A stretch of 12,777 nucleotides of DNA from an uncultured Eubacteriales bacterium. GTDB taxonomy: Bacteria; Bacillota; Clostridia; Oscillospirales; CAG-272. The notes beneath the pieces are model-generated. The model saw only the letters and a program-made list of their open reading frames with translations. It searched no databases and was not told where the DNA came from. Each line of letters begins with the position of its first letter. Positions within the stretch are counted from its first letter, which is position 1. Shown here in pieces: positions 1 to 6,596 of the stretch. The position numbers and the translations under genes are program-made. The stretch spans positions 1 through 12,777 of the forward strand of contig CAKSOR010000034.1 in the NCBI GenBank assembly GCA_934477985.1, read 5' to 3'.

Positions 1-1
1 G

Positions 2-23
2 TCGGCGGCGGTAACGCCGCCGA
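2..23 (-). terminator. Candidate terminator hairpin after the foldase gene
   Basis: A perfect 9-bp inverted repeat (2-10 with 15-23) encloses a 4-nt loop, GTAA. It lies 17 bases beyond the stop codon of the minus-strand foldase gene. The bases that would form the U-tract fall outside the window, so intrinsic termination cannot be confirmed. Confidence 0.5.
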
Positions 24-40
24 ACCTCATTTTAGCGGAC

Positions 41-1501
41 TCAGCCTGGAATCTGCGCTATCAGTATATCGTCAAAAGATACCGGATACTCGGATAAGAG
101 TCCGGTGTCAAGCTCGGTGAACCTATCGGTCACAATGTCGTTAGCGACACTCGCCGCCCAGTTGGTTCGCCCTTCCGACTCGAAATATACAATGTGTATC
201 CCGTTGGTAGTCTCAATGATCTCACAATCTCCGGATTCGCGCGCGCCGAAGAAACACCAGTCGTTGAAGTTTGTTATCGTGATCCCCCCGGCAAGCTCCG
301 CGTAGAGTCCGCCGTTGTAGCAGGTGTTCTCATCCTCGGTCCAGGCGAGCGCAAGTACTCCGAAGCTCTCGGGCGTCTTATCGCCAGACTCGAACTCGGC
401 GAATACTTCCTCGGCTTTCGCTCTTGCTTTCTCGGTGCTTCCGTAGCTGTCAGCCGTGAAGAGAATGTGGCGTACATTAACCGTCCTGCCTTCATCTCGC
501 GCGGCCTCGCTTGTCAGCATATATACGGTCGTCGTCGAATTGCTCTCATCCGTTATGATCTTCGTCTCGCCGACCTTAGCCGAGAACGCCCACTCCGAAA
601 GCTCGCTTCCTTCGCTGAACAGCTGTCCGCTTTTAGTGAAGCTCTCTATATAGCTTTCCACCGAATCGTCCGAGAGATCGCTCGAACCGGATCTCAGAAG
701 CTCGCCGATAATCGACTTGAACGCCTCCTGACTTTTAGCGGCGGCAAGTCTCTCGGAGGCAGCCACGGCGTCATTCCGGCTCATTCCGCCATCCGACCAG
801 TCAAACGAGTATTCGATATACCCTACCGACTGATATTTGCGCGGATTTTCCTTGTATCTCGCGTTGATCTCCGCGTCGCTTGGCTCGAACTCCTTCTGCT
901 TCGATGACTGATACTTGAACGCAAGCGCCTCGATCAGCTTCGCGTCGAGTATGTCGCCGCTGTTGACCCCGCGGCCGTACAGCCCGGTGTCGATGCGCGA
1001 CACACGGTTCTCAAGCGCTTCTCTCTCGGCGTCGCTCAGCCCGATCCCCTCCGCCATCGCCGCCTCGTTCAGGGCAAGGTAGCCGGTCACGTTCGATTCA
1101 GCACCCGACATGAAATAGTCAAACCAGGTCTGATTATCCGAGATCGTCTGTCCTTTCGCGCTCCCCGACGGATTGAAGCCATAGTACTGCACATAACTGC
1201 CGTAATAGCCGACGAACGAGTTCAGCACATCGTTGTAGTAGTAATTCATCATAGCGCCGTTTACGTCGATGTTCTTCGAACTCGCGGCGACCTCGCCGCG
1301 GAGATACTCTCCGCTGTTGAGCCGGTGGTTGTAGACACCAACGCCGATTATAAGAGCGAGTATCAACGCTCCGATCAGCGAGATCGTGACTATTGCCGTT
1401 ACCTTTCTGACCTTCGCGTTCTTTGCCGCGATTAACTCGCGTTCCTGCTTTGCGCGCTGCTTTTCGGAATTAGCCGCGCGGCTGCGTGCTGCCTTTGACA
1501 T
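41..1501 (-). CDS. Membrane-anchored parvulin-type peptidyl-prolyl isomerase (PrsA/SurA-like foldase)
   Basis: This is a 486-residue foldase predicted to catalyse cis-trans isomerisation of prolyl bonds in exported proteins on the outer face of the membrane. Residues 1-33 are basic and cytoplasmic, 34-57 form one hydrophobic anchor, and the rest is extracytoplasmic. Residues about 85-200 resemble the helical SurA-N/PrsA chaperone region. A rotamase (PPIC) domain spans about 340-441, with VRHILF at 343-348, the GGLY motif at 397-400, and a C-terminal block containing W415, F417-F418 and GIHIVYF (434-440). Residues about 224-330 look like a second, degenerate parvulin copy (WAFSAKVGETKII, 304-316). 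The ATG at 1501 is supported by an AAAGGAG ribosome binding site just upstream. The anchor is a transmembrane helix with no lipobox Cys, unlike Bacillus PrsA, which is a lipoprotein. The enzyme class is secure; the client proteins are unknown. Confidence 0.85.
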   Translation of the reverse strand: MSKAARSRAANSEKQRAKQERELIAAKNAKVRKVTAIVTISLIGALILALIIGVGVYNHRLNSGEYLRGEVAASSKNIDVNGAMMNYYYNDVLNSFVGYYGSYVQYYGFNPSGSAKGQTISDNQTWFDYFMSGAESNVTGYLALNEAAMAEGIGLSDAEREALENRVSRIDTGLYGRGVNSGDILDAKLIEALAFKYQSSKQKEFEPSDAEINARYKENPRKYQSVGYIEYSFDWSDGGMSRNDAVAASERLAAAKSQEAFKSIIGELLRSGSSDLSDDSVESYIESFTKSGQLFSEGSELSEWAFSAKVGETKIITDESNSTTTVYMLTSEAARDEGRTVNVRHILFTADSYGSTEKARAKAEEVFAEFESGDKTPESFGVLALAWTEDENTCYNGGLYAELAGGITITNFNDWCFFGARESGDCEIIETTNGIHIVYFESEGRTNWAASVANDIVTDRFTELDTGLLSEYPVSFDDILIAQIPG

Positions 1502-1532
1502 GTTGATTCTCCTTTTTTAGTATGATACTTTC

Positions 1533-1538
1533 AGTATA
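1533..1538 (-). promoter_or_regulatory. Extended -10 promoter element for the foldase gene
   Basis: On the minus strand this reads TATACT preceded by TGC, giving the TGnTATAAT-type extended -10. It lies about 30 nt upstream of the ATG at 1501, with an AAAGGAG ribosome binding site in between. No good -35 box is seen at 16-18 bp, which extended -10 promoters tolerate. Confidence 0.5.
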
Positions 1539-1780
1539 GCACAAGTTCATGTCCGATAAGTGATGCCGATGTGAACAATAAATGATATTTGGCCAAAAAA
1601 GAATAATCTCCAGCGCCGCGTGAATAATCATTTGAGATGAACGATGAATTTCCGGACACTGGTCATTTCCGGCGCAAAGTGTGTAAGTTCGCAGTTCAAA
1701 CCGATTGACCGCCTGAAGCCAGTCTGCCATGCCGGGCGGGTGAACAGCGTGATTTACCGACTTAACCCATCGATGGTATG

Positions 1781-1817
1781 GCGGCGCGGTTTTTCGGGTC
1801 TTTGCACGCCGCGCCGC
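1781..1817. repeat. 9-bp inverted repeat in ytvI-like gene leader
   Basis: GCGGCGCGG at 1781-1789 pairs exactly with CCGCGCCGC at 1809-1817 across a 19-nt loop that begins with five T residues. It sits about 65 bp before the ytvI-like start codon. No T-run follows the stem on the plus strand, so it is not a standard intrinsic terminator. It could be a leader structure or an operator. Confidence 0.45.
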
Positions 1818-1882
1818 AATTGTACGATCAGATATGCCGGGTATGTCTGTCGCAAAAGGATCATTTCCGAAGGGGGAGAATC

Positions 1883-2983
1883 ATGGAGAGAAAACGTATC
1901 TTCATCATAAACACTGTATTCTGGCTTATGATCCTTGTGCTCGCTTTTCTGCTGCTGAGATACGCGCTTCCGGCGCTGATGCCTTTCCTTCTCGGCTTCC
2001 TGATCGCGGCGCTGATAAATCCGCCGGTCAGGACGCTCTCAAAGCGCTTTGAACTTAAGCGCCGCCCGGTCGGAATACTCATCCTGCTGATTTTCTACGC
2101 TACTATCGGTATGCTCGCGACCGTGGTCGTTGTCCGGCTTGTTGTCGCGGTCGGGGAACTCTCTAAGGAACTTCCGTCGTTTTACAAAGAGAAGATCGAA
2201 CCGGCGCTCGGCGTGATATTTGAATACCTGAACCGTGCCGCCGAACGGCTCGACACGGTTTTCGGGCAGGGAAGCGGAATATTCGCGGATGATTTCGGCG
2301 GATTCCTGTCGTCCGTGAGGGGATCGCTCGGGCAGACAGTCTCGGACATCTCGGTGAAGCTGCTCTCGAGGCTGTCCGGATTTGCCGCAGGGATACCAGG
2401 AGTTGTCGTTCAGGTGGTTTTCGCGGTGATCTCCAGCTTCTTCTTCACGGTCGACTTTGAGTCGATACTCGGCTTTCTGAAAGGGCATCTGCCGTCAAGC
2501 GCTGTCGAAGCGCTGTCAAAGCTGCGCGGCAGCTCGCTAAGGACGCTCGGGCGGTATATCCGCTCATACGCGCTGATCATGCTGATAACCTTCGCGGAGC
2601 TCTCACTCGGATTGCTGCTCGTAGGAGTCAGGCGACCGTTCGCCGCGGCGTTCGCGATCTCGCTTTTTGATATTTTCCCGGTGCTGGGGACCGGCGGAAT
2701 ACTCGTTCCCTGGGCGGTAATACGGCTGATATACGGCGATCTGAAGGGAATGATCGGACTGTTGGTACTATGGGCGGTCATTTCGGTTGTGCGGAACATA
2801 ATCGAGCCGAAGATCGTCGGTAAGCAGGTCGGGCTTCACCCGCTCGCGACGCTGATGTCGATGTATGTCGGAACGAAGCTGTTCGGTGTCATCGGGCTGT
2901 TTATTCTGCCTGTCGGGCTGTCGGTCTGGCACTCGTTCAGGGCGGCGGAGACGGTCGGCGACCGCAGGGAACGGGACTGTTGA
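1883..2983 (+). CDS. ytvI: YtvI-like AI-2E family sporulation membrane protein
   Basis: This is a 366-residue polytopic membrane protein of the AI-2E/PerM family, most like the sporulation integral membrane protein YtvI. The transport substrate of YtvI is not established. Hydrophobic segments lie at about 8-26, 30-45, 62-90, 168-189, 228-249, 252-280, 290-304 and 328-350, with a long soluble loop at about 91-165. The family signature is clear: DIFPVLGTGGILVPW at 263-277 and EPKIVGKQVGLHPL at 308-321. I chose the ATG at 1883 because AGGGGGAG lies 4 nt upstream and the membrane-start sequence begins there. An in-frame upstream ATG at 1778 would add 35 residues read across the intergenic inverted repeat and has no RBS. 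The gene stands alone, followed by 640 bp without a gene. Confidence 0.85.
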   Translation: MERKRIFIINTVFWLMILVLAFLLLRYALPALMPFLLGFLIAALINPPVRTLSKRFELKRRPVGILILLIFYATIGMLATVVVVRLVVAVGELSKELPSFYKEKIEPALGVIFEYLNRAAERLDTVFGQGSGIFADDFGGFLSSVRGSLGQTVSDISVKLLSRLSGFAAGIPGVVVQVVFAVISSFFFTVDFESILGFLKGHLPSSAVEALSKLRGSSLRTLGRYIRSYALIMLITFAELSLGLLLVGVRRPFAAAFAISLFDIFPVLGTGGILVPWAVIRLIYGDLKGMIGLLVLWAVISVVRNIIEPKIVGKQVGLHPLATLMSMYVGTKLFGVIGLFILPVGLSVWHSFRAAETVGDRRERDC

Positions 2984-3008
2984 ATCTGTGGGGCGGTGTA
3001 TCAGATAG

Positions 3009-3061
3009 GTCCGACGAGTTGCGAGCAATTCACATCCGCCGAACGGGCTGCCGTTCTGGCG
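3009..3061. repeat. Hairpin module, copy 1 (GACGAGTTGC type)
   Basis: The element begins with GTCCGACGAGTTGC (3009-3022), followed by GCAATTC, giving a short imperfect stem. A second hairpin follows directly: GAACGG at 3041-3046 pairs with CCGTTC at 3051-3056, extended by CGCC/GGCG with one bulged T. The order of a GAGTTGC stem and then a CCGCC-initiated stem is repeated at 3131-3187. Confidence 0.5.
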
Positions 3062-3130
3062 CTTGTTAATGACGGTTAGAGACGGCAGTTGGGTGTGCTG
3101 AACGAGAGGAGCTTTCACGTGTTGCCCGGT

Positions 3131-3160
3131 GTTCGACGAGTTGCAGGCAACTCGCCGAAT
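3131..3160. repeat. Hairpin module, copy 2 (GACGAGTTGC type)
   Basis: GTTCGACGAGTTGC (3131-3144) matches the 3009-3022 sequence at 13 of 14 positions. Here the stem is better formed: 3133-3143 pairs with 3148-3158, with one A-C mismatch and a 4-nt loop. It is followed at once by the CCGCC-initiated hairpin that opens the large array. Confidence 0.5.
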
Positions 3161-3391
3161 CCGCCGCGCGCCAACGGCGCGCGGCGGGCAGGGGCTCACG
3201 CCGCCCCCGCACCCCCGCACCGCGCGCCTTGCGCGCGGCGCAGGCGGGGACTTGCGTCCCCGTCGCCCACGCTCTGAGCGCGCCGCAGGCGCACTCAGAG
3301 CGTGGGCGATGGCGTGCTTCGCACGCCACCTGCGTCCGCCGGGGCGCTCCGCGCCCCGGCGGATCCGCGGCGCGGCTCAGCCGCGCCGCGG
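3161..3391. repeat. Array of near-contiguous GC-rich hairpins, mostly with three-base loops
   Basis: The stems, in order, are: 3161-3172/3176-3187 (12 bp, loop AAC); 3220-3227/3231-3238 (8 bp, loop CTT); 3246-3251/3256-3261 (6 bp, loop TTGC); 3263-3278/3294-3309 (16 bp), continued after one C-A mismatch by 3280-3284/3288-3292 (5 bp, loop GCA); 3310-3317/3321-3328 (8 bp, loop TTC); 3335-3347/3351-3363 (13 bp, loop TCC); and 3365-3376/3380-3391 (12 bp, loop TCA). From 3246 on, gaps between stems are only 0-6 nt. A weaker stem may fill 3191-3207. No T-tract follows any stem. The function is unknown. It may be a composite of REP-like palindromes, an RNA stabiliser, or a read-through barrier between the ytvI-like gene and the protease operon. 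Confidence 0.8.
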
Positions 3392-3463
3392 GCGGGAACG
3401 AACGATCGATGGTGTCCGCTCCCCGCGCCTCCAGCCAATATCGACTATAATCGAAACCAACTC

Positions 3464-3492
3464 TTGACAAACCTCCCGAAATGTAGTAAAAT
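3464..3492 (+). promoter_or_regulatory. Near-consensus vegetative promoter of the S8 protease operon
   Basis: A perfect -35 TTGACA (3464-3469) and a -10 TAAAAT (3487-3492, five of six matches) are separated by exactly 17 bp. Transcription would begin near 3500, leaving an AT-rich leader of about 125 nt before the ATG at 3624. I see no recognisable riboswitch in the leader. Confidence 0.8.
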
Positions 3493-3623
3493 AGTAGATA
3501 TACATGGAAAAACGCTGGTTTCAGGTTGTTTTCACACGAAAAAGCTCATAAATTCAATCATTTTTCTCTTTAACCACCCGATCATTCAGCTTATCCCATG
3601 ATTTCAAAGCAAAGGAAGTAACA

Positions 3624-6596
3624 ATGAAAAAGAAAATATTTTCGTTGATCATAGCCGCCGGAATGCTTCTCTGCGCCATTCCTGTGCGCGCTCAGGAGAC
3701 CCGCGTCGATGTCATCGTCGTGGTCGCCGACGACTTCTCGCCTGAGCTCTGCGCCGATGAGCTCGCGCGGCGCTTTCCCGGAGCGGAAATCCACTACGTC
3801 TACGACACGCTGATGAACGGTTTCTCGGTCAGCCTCGATGAAAGCCAGTGCGCCATGCTCGGCTCGCTCGGATTCGTCTCGGACTGGGCGCTCTCGGGCA
3901 CTTACGAGGAGCTCTCAACCGCTCAGAGCAGGTTCGACGAGCTGTCCGGAGTCTCGGATTCAATGATCGGCATCGACGAGGCGCGCAAAGCCGGTCTCGA
4001 CGGAAGCGGCACTATAGTCGCGGTCATCGACTCGGGCTTTGATGTCGAACACACCGCGTTCTCAAACCAGCCCGGCTCGCTGAAGCTCACCCGCGATTAT
4101 CTCGGCTCGCTGATGTCTAACATGAAGCTCTCAGCCGTCCGCGGCGGACTTACCGCCGACGACCTCTACATAAGCGACCGTATCCCATTTGTCTTCGACT
4201 ACGCCGAGAGCGACGCCGATGTCTCGTCCGACTCAAACCACGGAACGCATGTCGCCGGCATCGTCGGCGCTTACAAGAGCGGTCCGAACGGAGTCTGGGG
4301 CATCGCGCCGAAATGCCAGCTGCTCCTGATGAAGATCTTCGGCGAGGACGGCACAACGACCGATTTCTCGCTGATCGCCGCGCTCGAGGACGCCGTCCGG
4401 CTCGGCGCTGACGTCATCAATCTCTCGCTCGGGCGCTATTCCGGCTCGGCTGAAAAGCAGATGATAAACGGTCTCGACATGCTGCTGAAGCGCGCCGGGG
4501 AGCAGGGCTGCCTGATTGTCTGCGCCGCAGGAAACGAGTCGAACGCGGCGGCGAGAAGCGCCTCCGACGACGGGAATGTCCTCCCGCCCGCCGATTACAC
4601 CGATTACGGCACGGTCAGCTATCCCGCGTCGGCGAAATACACCTTCGCGGTCGGCAGCGTCGACAGTCCGGCGGTCTGGGGAACATATTTCACCTGCGGC
4701 GACCTGAAGGTATATTATACCGACAACAACCGCGCCTCAAAGGTGCTCAACTCGACCTTCCCGAACCGTTTCAGGGGCAGTTTCCCTTACGAAATCGTCC
4801 CAGGCGTCGGAAAGGACGAGGATTACGAGGGGCTGAACGTGAAGGGCAAGCTGGTTCTCGTCGACCGCGGCGAGATCACCTTCGTCGAGAAGGCGAACAT
4901 CGCGGCTGAACACGGCGCGCTCGGCGTCATCGTCTGCGACAACGTCGAGAACGAGTCGATAAATTTAGAGCTCACTGGCGCGAAGATCCCCGCGATCGCC
5001 ATATCGAAAGCCGACGGCGAGGCGCTTAAAAGCGCGAAGTCCCGCCGTGTCGTCTTCGACCCCGACTTCAAGGTCACCGAGCGCGAAGCTAACGCCGGGA
5101 TGATGTCGTCCTTCAGCTCGGTCGGCGCGACTCCGTCGCTCACGCTCGGAATCGACATCGTCGGGGTCGGCGGAGGAGTCTACAGCACGCTTCCCGATGG
5201 CTACGGCGGACTCTCGGGCACGTCGATGGCATCGCCGCAGATCTCCGGTGTATGCGCGCTGCTCTGCCAGAAGCTCGGCGCGGGCGTGCTCCCGGTCGAT
5301 AAGATGAAGGCTGTCAAGGAGACCTTGCAGAACACCGCGAAGCCGGTTATTCAGGAGAACGGCGTCGAGTTTTCGCCGCGCTCACAGGGCGCCGGGCTCG
5401 TCGACATAGGCGGCGCGCTCGCGCGTGAGCTGTCGGTTACCTGCAACGGCAGTCCGAAGGCTGAGCTCGCCGATCTGCTCGGCGATCAGTTCTGGATGGA
5501 CGTGACGCTGAAAAACCTTACAGACGAACCGCTCGAGGTCTCGCTCGGCGTCTCGCTGACGTCTGACGGCTACACCGAGAAAAACGGCGTGTACTACTCG
5601 ACCCTCCAAGCCGAAGCCGACCGCTCTTCAAGGATAACAGCGGAGGGTGTAAATCTGAACCGCAATTCCGACGGCTATGAGCCGCTGACGCTGACGCTCG
5701 CGCCCGGCGAGTCGCGTATCGTCGGGCTGGTCTTCGAGCTTGACGAGGAGTATGACAGCGAGCTATCGGAGGTCTTCACAAACGGTCGATTCGCCGAGGG
5801 ATTCGTCTACTGCTCGACCGGAAAACATGAGTATTCGCTGCCTTACATGGGTTATATCGGCGACTGGAGCGGCGCTCCGATACTCGATTTTCTGCCTGAG
5901 AGCGGAAAGTCGGTCTTCGGCGGGACGTTACTTCTCACCGACGTCTCGGGAATCCTGCTCGAAGCCGGGGTGAATTACTTCACCGAGGAAAAGGAGCGCG
6001 GGGCGGTAGCGTTCTCGCCCGACGGAAACGGCGCGGGCGATGTTCTCTGGCTGAAGACCGACCTGCTCAGGAACGCCGTCTCGGGCTTCCTCTCGGTGAC
6101 AGACGAGAACGGCGAGGAGGTCTACCGGCTCGCGCTGAACTCGTACCAGAGCAAGAGCGAGGGAATTCCGAAGCTGCGCGCCCCGATGCTCTGCTGGGAC
6201 GGCAGCGACGGCGGCAACGCAAGTTACAAGCTGCCCGACGGAAAATACACGCTGAATTACACGTTCAGGCTCGATTTCTACGACAAGGAGCAGACGGTCA
6301 GCTTTGACGCGCTGCTCGACACGAAAAAGCCGCTTATAAGTGCCGTCAGCTACGACCCTGAGCGCAAGCTCCTGACGGTCAGCGCCGCCGACGACAACGA
6401 GCTGCAATATATCAAGCTGAGTGAGAGCGACAAGGACGAGTTCCGGCAGGTGGCTGCAACTACATCTGACGAATACACAGCCGAGTTTGATCTGTCGGAT
6501 TTTGACGGCGGCAAGGTCTATATCGAGGTCGTCGACAAGGCGTTCAATTCGGTCGTTATGATGTACACGCTTTCTGAACTTGGAGGTGGAAGATGA
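3624..6596 (+). CDS. Secreted subtilisin-like S8 serine protease with PA and Fn3-type domains
   Basis: This is a 990-residue secreted endopeptidase of the S8A lactocepin/C5a-peptidase type. Residues 1-23 are a signal peptide (cleavage after VRA), and about 27-100 are an I9-like propeptide that would be removed on maturation. The catalytic domain holds Asp136 (VAVIDSGFD), His206 (NHGTHVAG), oxyanion Asn304 (AAGNES) and Ser534 (GTSMASP), so it should be active. A PA domain is inserted between Asn and Ser at about 385-480 (LVDRGEITF, GALGVIV). SPRSQGAG at 584-591 leads into an Fn3_5-like domain (about 605-745, ending PYMGYIGDW), then Ig-like C-terminal modules that start near FSPDGNG (797-803). 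No LPXTG or other anchor is seen at the C-terminus, so release into the medium is likely. The start has a GGAAG-type RBS and a strong promoter upstream. Substrate unknown; nutrition or processing of surface proteins is plausible. Confidence 0.92.
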   Translation: MKKKIFSLIIAAGMLLCAIPVRAQETRVDVIVVVADDFSPELCADELARRFPGAEIHYVYDTLMNGFSVSLDESQCAMLGSLGFVSDWALSGTYEELSTAQSRFDELSGVSDSMIGIDEARKAGLDGSGTIVAVIDSGFDVEHTAFSNQPGSLKLTRDYLGSLMSNMKLSAVRGGLTADDLYISDRIPFVFDYAESDADVSSDSNHGTHVAGIVGAYKSGPNGVWGIAPKCQLLLMKIFGEDGTTTDFSLIAALEDAVRLGADVINLSLGRYSGSAEKQMINGLDMLLKRAGEQGCLIVCAAGNESNAAARSASDDGNVLPPADYTDYGTVSYPASAKYTFAVGSVDSPAVWGTYFTCGDLKVYYTDNNRASKVLNSTFPNRFRGSFPYEIVPGVGKDEDYEGLNVKGKLVLVDRGEITFVEKANIAAEHGALGVIVCDNVENESINLELTGAKIPAIAISKADGEALKSAKSRRVVFDPDFKVTEREANAGMMSSFSSVGATPSLTLGIDIVGVGGGVYSTLPDGYGGLSGTSMASPQISGVCALLCQKLGAGVLPVDKMKAVKETLQNTAKPVIQENGVEFSPRSQGAGLVDIGGALARELSVTCNGSPKAELADLLGDQFWMDVTLKNLTDEPLEVSLGVSLTSDGYTEKNGVYYSTLQAEADRSSRITAEGVNLNRNSDGYEPLTLTLAPGESRIVGLVFELDEEYDSELSEVFTNGRFAEGFVYCSTGKHEYSLPYMGYIGDWSGAPILDFLPESGKSVFGGTLLLTDVSGILLEAGVNYFTEEKERGAVAFSPDGNGAGDVLWLKTDLLRNAVSGFLSVTDENGEEVYRLALNSYQSKSEGIPKLRAPMLCWDGSDGGNASYKLPDGKYTLNYTFRLDFYDKEQTVSFDALLDTKKPLISAVSYDPERKLLTVSAADDNELQYIKLSESDKDEFRQVAATTSDEYTAEFDLSDFDGGKVYIEVVDKAFNSVVMMYTLSELGGGR

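Larger units (their letters stand above)
1502..1882. other. Divergent intergenic region between foldase and ytvI-like gene
   Basis: This 381-bp gap lies between two divergent genes. It holds the foldase -10 element and RBS at the left, an inverted repeat at 1781-1817, and the ytvI-like RBS (AGGGGGAG, 1871-1878) at the right. I see no convincing small ORF, tRNA or known riboswitch. A good sigma-A promoter for the rightward gene is not apparent, which would fit a sporulation sigma factor, but I cannot assign one. Confidence 0.6.
2984..3623. other. 640-bp gene-free region: hairpin array, then promoter and leader
   Basis: The left 150 bp hold two related modules, described separately. About 3161-3391 is extremely GC-rich and almost wholly self-complementary. 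After about 3430 the sequence turns AT-rich and carries the promoter of the protease operon and a leader of roughly 125 nt. Open frames exist on both strands through the GC-rich part, but their translations are low-complexity Arg/Ala/Pro text with no RBS, so I call no gene here. Confidence 0.75.

Noticed and set aside
194..907. 237-codon open frame antisense to the foldase gene
   Set aside because: It is fully within the foldase gene on the opposite strand, has no RBS and no recognisable domain; it is a shadow of biased codon use.
1690..1712. tRNA-like T-loop text (TTCGCAGTTCAAACC)
   Set aside because: No flanking acceptor, D or anticodon arms could be folded around it.
1770..1818. Possible T-box or other riboswitch before the ytvI-like gene
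   Set aside because: A stem with GGTATGGCGGCGCGG superficially recalls a T-box antiterminator, but the conserved AGGGTGGNACCGCG box and a terminator T-run are absent, and the gene is not amino-acid related.
3446..3451. Second TATAAT just upstream of the protease promoter
   Set aside because: No -35-like hexamer lies 16-18 bp upstream, where the sequence is GC-rich.
3066..3470. Several open frames of 60-150 codons on both strands across the GC-rich intergenic region
   Set aside because: The translations are Arg/Ala/Pro-rich low complexity, no ribosome binding sites precede them, and the frames arise from GC-rich palindromes that rarely contain stop codons.
6580..6592. TTG at 6580 as the true start of the second S8 protein
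   Set aside because: It lies within the GGAGGT ribosome binding site region for ATG 6593/6596 and yields an acidic, Arg-rich N-terminus with no signal peptide.
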